Shown piece by piece: positions 9,306 to 16,868 of a stretch of 64,000 nucleotides of DNA; positions within the stretch are counted from its first letter, which is position 1; each line of letters opens with the position of its first letter. The position numbers and the translations under genes are program-made. The notes under the pieces were generated by a model. That model saw nothing but the letters and a program-made list of their open reading frames with translations. It was not told where the DNA came from and did not search any database. The stretch covers positions 1-64,000 of the forward strand of contig DAOTWY010000055.1 of NCBI GenBank assembly GCA_034435635.1, given 5' to 3'. This stretch comes from DAOTWY01 sp003696565. GTDB lineage: Bacteria > Chloroflexota > Anaerolineae > Aggregatilineales > Phototrophicaceae.

Positions 9306-9325
9306 TGATTATGCCTTGTAAAAAG

Positions 9326-10603
9326 TTAACCTCTTGATAATTGTTCTTGGGCAGCTTGTTGATTTTGTGCTGCTGGTTCTATCTCAATATCGCTCAGTTT
9401 ACCAGATAATTGGTGAATGTCATGAAGCTGTTGTAAGGCTTTCTGGCTGATACGATCCATCCTATCCATGTCAATTGCGATATCATCTAAACGCCGCGCT
9501 TGTTCATCAACCGTCTGATAAATGGTGTTAACTGCTTGTGCCGTTTGCGTGATGAAATCAATGAGCCTTAGCATGGTTTGGCTGGCTTGTTGTGACATGT
9601 CCGTCCCAACTTCCACGCCAGAAATGCCGATTTCCGTCGCCTGCATGGTTCGATCAACCGCTGTTTCAATCTCATTTAACAGAGCTTGCACTTGGTTTGC
9701 CGCCTGGGTGGATTGTTGAGAAAGCGACCGGACTTCATCCGCAACAATCGCAAAGCCGCGCCCATGTGTCCCCGCACGTGCGGCTTCAATGGAGGCATTG
9801 AGTGCCAATAGATTGGATTGTGTTGCAATTTCTGTTACTGATGAGATGATTTGGTCAATGCGACGGGTGAGCTTACCTAATGTCACAATCGCTCGTGCGA
9901 TCGATTCAACCTGCTCACGGATTTGATCCATGCTTTGAGTCACTTGTTCCAATGCACTTTGCCCTTGTGTGGATAAGGCAGTTGATTCTTGTGCGATACG
10001 GGTAATTTGCCGGATTTGCTCTTTGATATTTTCTGCCTGTGTTAGGAACTGATCCATTTGTCGATTAGCGGATTGGATGATCGCCGCTTGTTCTTGTGCG
10101 TCCTGTGTACGGTTGTTAAGGATTTGTTGAATCAGTTGTGTCGTTTTTTGCAAGCTGTTAAGTGATTGTGTTGGCAATGGTTGAGGGGGCACTTGCGGTG
10201 TGGTTGATGGCTTTGGGGGAGATTCCCGCATGAAAATTGTCCATTGGTGCGCGGCGATAACCCCCAGCCCTAGTATGGCTGTATCCCATTGTTGCCCTAT
10301 AACTGCGCTAGTCAGGCTACCCAATGCAATTACCCCTCCATAGACAATTTGTTGCTGTGGCTGTGTGGGGTAGATCAAGCTGGTTAATCCGCAGACTGCC
10401 AGCCAACCCAACGCATCACTCCCCAAAACGATCAACGCTAACGAGAAGACAATACCGGCAAATGATTCGACACGCAGGGCTTTGATTTGTAGACTGATGC
10501 CGAATGCGATAAGAAAAATGAGAGCTGCAACGAACCGAGCGGACACATTGTCAATCAGATAGGCTGTTAGTAAGATGATACCTGGTAAAAATAGGCGATT
10601 CAT
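9326..10603 (-). CDS. Membrane-bound methyl-accepting chemotaxis-type protein without HAMP
   Basis: A 425-residue protein. The first 125 residues form four to five tightly packed membrane helices with almost no extracellular loop. A Pro/Thr-rich linker ('PPKPSTTPQVPPQPLPTQ') follows, then about 260 residues of coiled coil. The conserved receptor tip is present: 'SNLLALNASIEAARAGTHGR' followed by 'GFAIVADEVRSLSQQS', which in this family contacts CheA and CheW. No HAMP domain or ligand domain is visible between the membrane part and the coiled coil. No che gene is in the window. It may sense a membrane property or a partner protein. Confidence 0.9.
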   Translation of the reverse strand: MNRLFLPGIILLTAYLIDNVSARFVAALIFLIAFGISLQIKALRVESFAGIVFSLALIVLGSDALGWLAVCGLTSLIYPTQPQQQIVYGGVIALGSLTSAVIGQQWDTAILGLGVIAAHQWTIFMRESPPKPSTTPQVPPQPLPTQSLNSLQKTTQLIQQILNNRTQDAQEQAAIIQSANRQMDQFLTQAENIKEQIRQITRIAQESTALSTQGQSALEQVTQSMDQIREQVESIARAIVTLGKLTRRIDQIISSVTEIATQSNLLALNASIEAARAGTHGRGFAIVADEVRSLSQQSTQAANQVQALLNEIETAVDRTMQATEIGISGVEVGTDMSQQASQTMLRLIDFITQTAQAVNTIYQTVDEQARRLDDIAIDMDRMDRISQKALQQLHDIHQLSGKLSDIEIEPAAQNQQAAQEQLSRG

Positions 10604-10728
10604 GACGACTTCACCAAACTAATTTGTGCCTCTAGTATAACGGATTGTTCGAAAATCTATAGGGCTGTGGGTTGCTGGCTGAAACAAGGCTATACTTAAA
10701 AAGATAAGCAAAGGAGTGAATGTTTCAC

Positions 10729-11526
10729 ATGAAGCGACTTGTGATTTTAACAATTGTATGTGTATTAGCTGCCTGTGGTGGCGGTGGGAACGAGAATGAT
10801 AATACGGTTGGGGAAGATGGTGAAATCATCGTATGGGATCGTGACCCGTCTGCTGTGATTTTCCGCGCAGATGTCACCGGTGGGAACACAGACCCGTTTT
10901 TTGTAAAAGGTGAAATTCCGTTGTGTACAATTTATGGAGGCGGCACCGTTGTGTGGACAACTGACGCTGGAGACCCAACCGCTGAGGTTTTATTTGGTCC
11001 TGTGGACGATGCCCGTATCCGTCGTTTTATTGAAAATCAGACGGTCTTTCGTGAGATTTATACCTACGATGCTCAGGCAGATGTCATGGCATTAGGGCAA
11101 AATCCTGTTGTCGAGACTCTGACAATCACCGTAAACGGCTTGACTCATACAACAGATGCTTTTGCAGAATGGCCCCCCAATTATTTTGAGGAAATTGTAG
11201 CGGAATGCCAAACGTTAAGCCCACGCCCACAAATTTATCAACCGGTAGATGGGGCATGGGTGTTGGCGGAACGGCGTGAATACGACAATAATTCCCCCTC
11301 GATTTTGTGGGACCCTATCGCCACTGGATTAGATTTAGGCACTGTGGCGGATTCTGGGCAACCGGTATGGGTGAGTGGTGCTTTGGCGCGGGCGTTGTGG
11401 GCACAGCTCCGGCGTACATCACCAGATTTGCAGTTTGGGCAGGAAAGCGGTAACTATGTCATTGTGCTGCAAATCCCTAATATCACTCGTGAATCATTGC
11501 CAGCCCCACAAAATACTGGGGAATAA
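10729..11526 (+). CDS. Putative lipoprotein of unknown function
   Basis: About 265 residues. The N-terminus 'MKRLVILTIVCVLAACGGGG' is a lipoprotein signal peptide with lipobox LAAC, followed by a Gly/Asn/Asp-rich tether. The mature part has strand-like segments ('VIFRADVTGGNTDPFFVKGE') and two more cysteines ('PLCTIYGGG', 'VAECQTL') that could form a disulfide. An AAGGAG site lies at 10711-10716; it is 3 bases from an in-frame ATG at 10720 and 12 from ATG 10729, so either start is possible. The product differs by three residues. No family recognised. Confidence 0.8.
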   Translation: MKRLVILTIVCVLAACGGGGNENDNTVGEDGEIIVWDRDPSAVIFRADVTGGNTDPFFVKGEIPLCTIYGGGTVVWTTDAGDPTAEVLFGPVDDARIRRFIENQTVFREIYTYDAQADVMALGQNPVVETLTITVNGLTHTTDAFAEWPPNYFEEIVAECQTLSPRPQIYQPVDGAWVLAERREYDNNSPSILWDPIATGLDLGTVADSGQPVWVSGALARALWAQLRRTSPDLQFGQESGNYVIVLQIPNITRESLPAPQNTGE

Positions 11527-11540
11527 ATGATAGTCTGCTG

Positions 11541-12545
11541 TCAGGGGTGCGCCAACCATTCAATAATCTGCTGATAAGCCGCTTCGACACTGATGCCATC
11601 GCGCTCCCATGACCAATTTTCTGGCGTGCCACTGGCAACACCACCACGCTTAAGTGGGGTCGGTTTCCAGATCGCTAAAGAATGTGGTGTAAATGGCGCG
11701 TAACGGGCTGGGTCTGATGGACCGAGAATCATCACCGTGCGCGCCCCTGCCGCCGCTGCTAAATGCGTTAATCCGGTATCGTTCCCGATATAAATCTGTG
11801 ATTGTGCTGCTAAAGCCGCAATTTGTGGAAATGATAATTCTCCAATGAATGCTCTTGCCGGTTTATCTAAATATGTTTGGACTGCTTCAACGATCGCCTG
11901 ATCCCCAGGTCCACCCAGCAAGATGATGTCGGCATTTAGATCAGTAGTCAGCCGTTGACCCAGCGCGGCAAAATTTTGTGGTAGCCAACGCTTAATACTC
12001 ATCTCCATTCCAGGGTTTTGCCCTCCACATGGATTGATGACGATATAACGTGCCGGTAACGAATAGCCGTTTAAGGCTGTCAGATCAGCTGGAACATTGG
12101 CATAACACCCGTTGACATCGATACCTAAAGCACGCGGAACATCCAGATAGATTTGGGCTTCGTGGCGGGCTTCATACGGGTTGATTGAGACACGGATGTT
12201 ATACCCAAATCCGCGCCATCCGCTGCTCAAGCCGGCACGTTGTGGAATACCGGATAATAATACTGCTACACTCATCCAGGGGGAACGTACTAAAGACACC
12301 GCTAGATCAAACCCATGTAACTGCCTTGCGAGTTTAAGGGGATTTTTAGCGGGATTAGCCGTTGTGCCTGTGTCAATAATCGCATCCAGCAGGGGGTGAT
12401 TTTCAATAGCTGCCCGTGCCCAAGAACCAACCGCCCAAGCGATGTGTGCTGTGGGGTAGCCGCGCCTTAGCGCAGTGAGTGTAGCAGTCGCCAGAATCAC
12501 ATCCCCAATACAACAGGGTTGAATCAGCACAATGCGCTGTGGCAT
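11541..12545 (-). CDS. Glycosyltransferase family 9 (heptosyltransferase-like)
   Basis: A 334-residue GT-B enzyme. The N-terminal domain starts 'RIVLIQPCCIGDVILATATL'; the C-terminal donor domain contains 'IYIGNDTGLTHLAAAAGART' and 'MILGPSDPARYAPFTP', the family 9 signature. In diderms these add heptose to LPS core. In Chloroflexota they more likely build surface glycans from an NDP-sugar. It starts one base after the stop of the small membrane protein upstream (12547), so translation is probably coupled. Convergent with the lipoprotein gene, 14 bases away. Confidence 0.92.
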   Translation of the reverse strand: MPQRIVLIQPCCIGDVILATATLTALRRGYPTAHIAWAVGSWARAAIENHPLLDAIIDTGTTANPAKNPLKLARQLHGFDLAVSLVRSPWMSVAVLLSGIPQRAGLSSGWRGFGYNIRVSINPYEARHEAQIYLDVPRALGIDVNGCYANVPADLTALNGYSLPARYIVINPCGGQNPGMEMSIKRWLPQNFAALGQRLTTDLNADIILLGGPGDQAIVEAVQTYLDKPARAFIGELSFPQIAALAAQSQIYIGNDTGLTHLAAAAGARTVMILGPSDPARYAPFTPHSLAIWKPTPLKRGGVASGTPENWSWERDGISVEAAYQQIIEWLAHP

Positions 12546-12546
12546 A

Positions 12547-12768
12547 TCAATTGCCGCCCAGTGGGTCTATCGTACTGACAGGGACGAATTGCTGCGTTGT
12601 TTCAGCAACGTTACTAAAATCAATAATGGCTGTTGGGGTGATTTGTGTGAAGTCCACTGACTCATTATCTCCACGGTTAAAGGTCAATACACCAACGATC
12701 AACAATACGATCACCACAATCACCAAAATAATCGCTTGTGTGACGGTTAAGCGGCGTAAAATTTCCAT
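12547..12768 (-). CDS. Small single-pass membrane protein
   Basis: 73 residues. An N-terminal cytoplasmic stretch 'MEILRRLTVTQ' leads into one strongly hydrophobic helix 'AIILVIVVIVLLIVGVLTF', then a polar tail of about 40 residues ending 'STIDPLGGN' that would face outward. Family unknown. It sits directly upstream of the GT9 gene with a one-base gap, so the two are likely made together; it could anchor or recruit the glycosyltransferase, which is a guess. Confidence 0.72.
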   Translation of the reverse strand: MEILRRLTVTQAIILVIVVIVLLIVGVLTFNRGDNESVDFTQITPTAIIDFSNVAETTQQFVPVSTIDPLGGN

Positions 12769-12867
12769 AGTTTGATACCTCTCCCTGATAGTTTCCTCAA
12801 TATTCTACATGCTCTCACTAAATAGCGATATAATCAGGCAAAAATCACTAAACTAAGGAGTTTATTC

Positions 12868-13893
12868 ATGAGATTAGGGTTAATGGCAGGATATTCTGGC
12901 GCACAGATTCAACTGCCAATGGATATTATTTTAGAAGCGGATCGACTGGGATATTATGCCGTGTGGACATCTGAAGCATATGGCTCTGATGCAGTAACGC
13001 CCCTTGCCTGGATTGGTGCGTTGACCCAGACAATCCATTTAGGAACGGCAATTATGCAGATGCCAGCTCGTACGCCGGCGATGACTGCAATGACGGCGAT
13101 GACGCTAGATCAGCTTTCTGGGGGGCGGATGTTGCTGGGGTTAGGGCTAAGTGGTCCACAGGTGGTGGAAGGTTGGCATGGCACAGCTTATGGCAAGCCC
13201 CTTGGTAAAACACGCGAATATGTTTCCATTGTGCGTAAAATTTTCTCGCGCGAAGAACCACTCATCCACAAAGGGGATCATTATGAAATCCCTTATAATG
13301 GCGAAGATGCAACTGGATTAGGTAAGCCACTTAAGAGTATTTTACATGGTCGGGCAGATATTCCGATTTATCTGGCATCCATTGGCCCCAAAAATGTCAC
13401 ATTGACGGCTGAAATTGCGGATGGTTGGTTGCCGATTTTCTTTTCTCCCAATTTTTACGATACATCATATAAAGCATACATTGACGAGGGGCTACAAAAA
13501 GCAGGCAAAACGCTTGATCAGTTTGATATTGCGCCAACTGTAACTGTGATTGTCAACGATGACCTGGAGGTGGCATGGAATCAAGTTAAACCCATGCTAG
13601 CATTGTATATTGGTGGGATGGGCGCAAAAGGGAAAAATTTCTATTATGATCTGGCGTGCCGTTATGGTTTTGAGGATGCTGCTGATAAAATCCAGGACTT
13701 ATATTTGGCAGGCAATAAGGCAGAAGCTGTGATGGCAGTTCCCAACGAACTGGTAGATGAAGTTACGCTTTGTGGATCAAAAGAGCGTATTAAAGACCGT
13801 TTACAAATGTGGGAAGCAAGCCCAATCACGACATTAAATATCACTGCGTTTGATGTTGAAACCGTGCGCACTATGGCAGAATTAGTGCTTTAA
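12868..13893 (+). CDS. LLM-class flavin-dependent (F420-type) oxidoreductase
   Basis: A 341-residue luciferase-like TIM barrel. The N-terminal strand 'MRLGLMAGYSGAQIQLPMDI' and the segments 'AVWTSEAYGSDAVTPLAWIG', 'TIHLGTAIMQMPARTPAMTA' and 'LSGGRMLLGLGLSGPQVVEG' match F420-dependent LLM oxidoreductases, which reduce or oxidise substrates with the deazaflavin. FMN use cannot be excluded. A good ribosome site AAGGAG (12855-12860) lies 7 bases before the ATG, and a TATAAT-like -10 lies near 12829. Transcribed alone, with a hairpin after the stop. Substrate unknown. Confidence 0.92.
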   Translation: MRLGLMAGYSGAQIQLPMDIILEADRLGYYAVWTSEAYGSDAVTPLAWIGALTQTIHLGTAIMQMPARTPAMTAMTAMTLDQLSGGRMLLGLGLSGPQVVEGWHGTAYGKPLGKTREYVSIVRKIFSREEPLIHKGDHYEIPYNGEDATGLGKPLKSILHGRADIPIYLASIGPKNVTLTAEIADGWLPIFFSPNFYDTSYKAYIDEGLQKAGKTLDQFDIAPTVTVIVNDDLEVAWNQVKPMLALYIGGMGAKGKNFYYDLACRYGFEDAADKIQDLYLAGNKAEAVMAVPNELVDEVTLCGSKERIKDRLQMWEASPITTLNITAFDVETVRTMAELVL

Positions 13894-13903
13894 TCAAGAC
13901 AGC

Positions 13904-13932
13904 GTATGAGGGGACACAGCCGCCCCTCATAC
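13904..13932. terminator. Hairpin between convergent LLM and SDR genes
   Basis: A perfect 10-bp inverted repeat GTATGAGGGG/CCCCTCATAC with a 9-base loop sits in the short gap between two convergent genes. No strong T run follows on either strand, so it may act weakly or with Rho in both directions. Confidence 0.6.
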
Positions 13933-13952
13933 TTGAATTGTCTAACTACGGT

Positions 13953-15002
13953 TTAGAAGAAGATTTTTGCCAGTTTAAGGATACCCTGACTCCAGGGAAC
14001 GCGGTGTGTTACGCCAGATTTCCCCTCAAAATTCTGCAAATTCGCAACATACCAATCATAATTGCGGATGAGTGCGTCTTTGTTGGAATACTTCGGCGCA
14101 AAACCGAGGACTCTTTCCGCCTTTTCAATGGAAACAAATGAGTCCTTTACAGCGGTTTCATACACCCATGGATATAATGGGGAGAGATTCAAACGATCTA
14201 GTATGCGTAAAATCCACAACGCTGGGGCAACTGGAATAGAGACCACTTTCTTGCCAAAACCAGCATGATCTAACACCGCTTGGAAGTCCTCTTTAAATGT
14301 GCCGAATTCCTTGGCACCAATGTTGAACGTGTCGTTGACGACATCGCGGTCAAGTGTGGCTGTTAGGTAGATGGCATCACATAAGTCTTCCACATCCAAG
14401 TATTGATAAAGATTGTTGCCCTTACCAGGTATCGGGAAATTTTTACCGTCTTTTGCCCAATCATATAGCAGGGCGAACACACCAAGCCGTTCCAAACCGA
14501 TGAAAGACTTCGGGCGGATTACCGGTACACACATCCCTTTATCACGATATTCAAAGCAGACTTCTTCCGCTTTGATCTTTGCCTCACCATATGGACCAAC
14601 ACCCACAACAGGGTCAGTTTCATACAACGGATGATGATCCGGTACGCCATAAACTGCGGTGGAGGAAATGTGAATGACACGCTCGACACCATTTTCTAGC
14701 GCGGCTTGTAACACATTGCGTGTCCCATCAATATCGGTGGAAAAGATGTCTTCTTTTTTGTATAAGGGCAGCGCGGCAGCGGTATGAATGACAATATCAA
14801 TTCCCTGCATCGCTTTCCGCATATCGTCCAAGTTACGGATGTCACCAATGATTTCAGTGATTTGTGGACGTTCGGGGTAATCGAATGGCAATAAGTCATA
14901 GGATGTGACCTTATGACCGCGTGCCAGTAAATAGCGCACCATATTGATCCCCAGGAAGCCGGAACCCCCTGTGATTAGATATGACTTCTGTTCTTCAGCC
15001 AT
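13953..15002 (-). CDS. Extended SDR: NAD-dependent epimerase/dehydratase
   Basis: A 349-residue Rossmann enzyme. The nucleotide-binding loop is 'ITGGSGFLGINMVRYL', the catalytic serine region 'ISSTAVYGVPDHHP', and the YxxxK motif lies in 'GPYGEAKIKAEE'. Family members act on nucleotide sugars, sterols or similar ketones/alcohols. The overall sequence resembles the 3-beta-HSD/UDP-sugar epimerase group without a clear subfamily. Monocistronic, with its own gap of 151 bases upstream to the divergent DUF1499 gene. It is not closely related to the SDR at 23382. Confidence 0.9.
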   Translation of the reverse strand: MAEEQKSYLITGGSGFLGINMVRYLLARGHKVTSYDLLPFDYPERPQITEIIGDIRNLDDMRKAMQGIDIVIHTAAALPLYKKEDIFSTDIDGTRNVLQAALENGVERVIHISSTAVYGVPDHHPLYETDPVVGVGPYGEAKIKAEEVCFEYRDKGMCVPVIRPKSFIGLERLGVFALLYDWAKDGKNFPIPGKGNNLYQYLDVEDLCDAIYLTATLDRDVVNDTFNIGAKEFGTFKEDFQAVLDHAGFGKKVVSIPVAPALWILRILDRLNLSPLYPWVYETAVKDSFVSIEKAERVLGFAPKYSNKDALIRNYDWYVANLQNFEGKSGVTHRVPWSQGILKLAKIFF

Positions 15003-15153
15003 GATTTACTCTCATTAACCGTCAATTAACGCGCCATATTGTAGGACTCAACGCTGTGAATGTGTAGGGGCTAAATGATTGCTTAGATAAATTTAATGTG
15101 ATACTTGGCTTGACTTGTTATCATTATGCCTTATTAAATGAGGTGTAAAACAT

Positions 15154-15645
15154 ATGAGGAAGCGAATCATTATGGGCTTTATTTTAGGTCTTTTGGGGTT
15201 AGCTGGGCTTTATTTTCTATTGGTGTTTGTGGTTTTCCCTGCGCTTAGTCCACGACCTGATAATTTGGGAGTGAGTGCCAACGGTCAACTCGCACCCTGT
15301 CCCTCATCACCGAACTGTGTTTCCACACAGGCAACGGATAAATTACATGCCATTGAGCCAATTGCGTATGGTGATCTTAGCACAGCACAAGCCCGTGAGA
15401 TTATCCTGAATATTTTGAATAATATGGAACGGACGGAAATTATCACCCAGCGAGCGGATTATATTCACGCCGAGGTGCGTTCCGCCTTATGGCGATTTGT
15501 GGATGATGTGGAGTTTTACTTTGATGAAGATGCAGGGATGATTCACTTCCGTTCAGCGTCACGATTAGGGCGGGGTGACATGGGGGTGAACCGCCGCCGC
15601 ATGGAACACATCCGGTCTGAATTTATGGCGCGTCGTCCGGCATAA
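15154..15645 (+). CDS. DUF1499 membrane-anchored protein
   Basis: A 163-residue protein with an N-terminal membrane helix ('IIMGFILGLLGLAGLYFLLV') and a DUF1499 domain. The domain signature is 'LAPCPSSPNCVSTQA', followed by 'YIHAEVRSALWRFVDDVEFY' and 'IHFRSASRLGRGDMGVNRRR'. The function of DUF1499 is unknown; its two cysteines are conserved in the family. The 3' end overlaps the convergent SAF lipoprotein gene by 23 bases. The start follows 'GAGGTG' with acceptable spacing. Confidence 0.9.
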   Translation: MRKRIIMGFILGLLGLAGLYFLLVFVVFPALSPRPDNLGVSANGQLAPCPSSPNCVSTQATDKLHAIEPIAYGDLSTAQAREIILNILNNMERTEIITQRADYIHAEVRSALWRFVDDVEFYFDEDAGMIHFRSASRLGRGDMGVNRRRMEHIRSEFMARRPA

Positions 15646-16312
15646 GATGGTAGCTGTGGATGGGCTGCTCACGCAGGATATTCATACCCACTTGCCGTCC
15701 AATCACATCCGAAAGCCGTGTGATCGCATCCGGTGGAATTAGATTGTGTGGATAGTCTCGTAGCATCACCATACTTGGGGAAATGACTTGTCCGGGCTGT
15801 ATCCAATTCACTGCAACCACAATATGCCCCATCTCACTGCCTTCTTCTGGTACAGGTGGGCAATTCCCCGGTAAGTCAAGGTAACCGGAACCGGCTTCTC
15901 GTGGGGCAAGCGTTCCAATGCTAATCGGGTCAAAACAACCAATGGGTACACGTGCCACATGGTTAATGACCTCATCCAAATCAACAGCCGCATCCAGCGG
16001 CACACTTTCCGGCGGCAAGGAAAAAATCCTCACGGCAGACGGCGGTATAGCATAGCCTTGTGGAATAGGCTCTACGGCGATAATCACCTCAACCAATGGC
16101 ATTGTGGTGGGGGTGATACTAGGGGTTAACGTTGCGGTAGGTGGAAAAGGAGAGGCAGTTTTGGTGGCGGTACGGCTAGGGCGCGGTGTGATACTAGGCG
16201 TATTGCTCGGTAAAACAACCCGTGTCGGAAGTTCTTGAAGTAAAACAGGGGTTGCATCTTGGTCTACTGTGCAGGCGGTAGCTAACAAACAAATCAGCAA
16301 AAGCCAACGCAT
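15623..16312 (-). CDS. Lipoprotein with SAF (antifreeze/CpaB-like) domains
   Basis: 229 residues. The N-terminus 'MRWLLLICLLATACTVDQD' has a lipobox (ATAC), then a Thr/Pro/Ser-rich stalk of about 50 residues. Two SAF-like units follow: 'IAVEPIPQGYAIPPSAVRIF' and 'VAVNWIQPGQVISPSMVMLR'. SAF domains occur in the pilus protein CpaB, flagellar FlgA and sialic acid synthase. Here the lipid anchor and the stalk suggest a surface or periplasmic role, perhaps in Flp pilus assembly, but no tad gene is in the window. It starts 2 bases after the upstream membrane gene ends. Confidence 0.8.
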   Translation of the reverse strand: MRWLLLICLLATACTVDQDATPVLLQELPTRVVLPSNTPSITPRPSRTATKTASPFPPTATLTPSITPTTMPLVEVIIAVEPIPQGYAIPPSAVRIFSLPPESVPLDAAVDLDEVINHVARVPIGCFDPISIGTLAPREAGSGYLDLPGNCPPVPEEGSEMGHIVVAVNWIQPGQVISPSMVMLRDYPHNLIPPDAITRLSDVIGRQVGMNILREQPIHSYHLMPDDAP

Positions 16313-16314
16313 GG

Positions 16315-16866
16315 TTACTCATCCTTTTCACGCAGAAGCCACGCTAATGTTATTCCAGTGGTGCTACCAAACACAATCGGTCCCATCAACAACGGTAAAA
16401 ACGACCCGGTAAATGTGATAATACTGCATAGACAACTAGCTAGTATGGTGCTCAGTATCCAAATGAGGGCGACTTCGCCATCATAATGTAAGGATTGCAT
16501 CCCGCCTAAGCTGAGACCATATAGCCCACCCATGACACCAAAGCCAATTTCCTGCCCAGCGACCAAACTAAAGGCAGATAAAAATACCGGAATGACCCCA
16601 ATTATGCCACCAATGATGCTATAAAACATCCAATGTGCAGTGGCGTTAGGACGAATTGACCATGCTTGTAAACCACCGACGATGAGACCGATTACCCCAC
16701 CACCAACAAACACTGCGGTAATCCCTAACCATGTACTGAACCACTTAATGGCTAACCCCGCAAGGATGAATGCAAACATCCAACCAAAGGTGTTGGCGAT
16801 GATCCAACGGGGGATGGGGTGTTGCTCAAGCCAAGCAAGAGGGGCTTTGATATAAATAGACTTCAC
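16315..16866 (-). CDS. Polytopic membrane protein of unknown function
   Basis: 183 residues with about five Gly-rich membrane helices ('FAFILAGLAIKWFSTWLGIT', 'VGGGVIGLIVGGLQAW', 'IGFGVMGGLYGLSLGGMQSL'). No charged catalytic motif is seen. The start codon is GTG, 2 bases after the recD2 stop (16869), and no ribosome site stands out, so translation probably depends on coupling to recD2. The SAF lipoprotein follows after 2 bases. The operon order is recD2, membrane protein, SAF lipoprotein. Confidence 0.75.
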   Translation of the reverse strand: MKSIYIKAPLAWLEQHPIPRWIIANTFGWMFAFILAGLAIKWFSTWLGITAVFVGGGVIGLIVGGLQAWSIRPNATAHWMFYSIIGGIIGVIPVFLSAFSLVAGQEIGFGVMGGLYGLSLGGMQSLHYDGEVALIWILSTILASCLCSIITFTGSFLPLLMGPIVFGSTTGITLAWLLREKDE

Positions 16867-16868
16867 TG

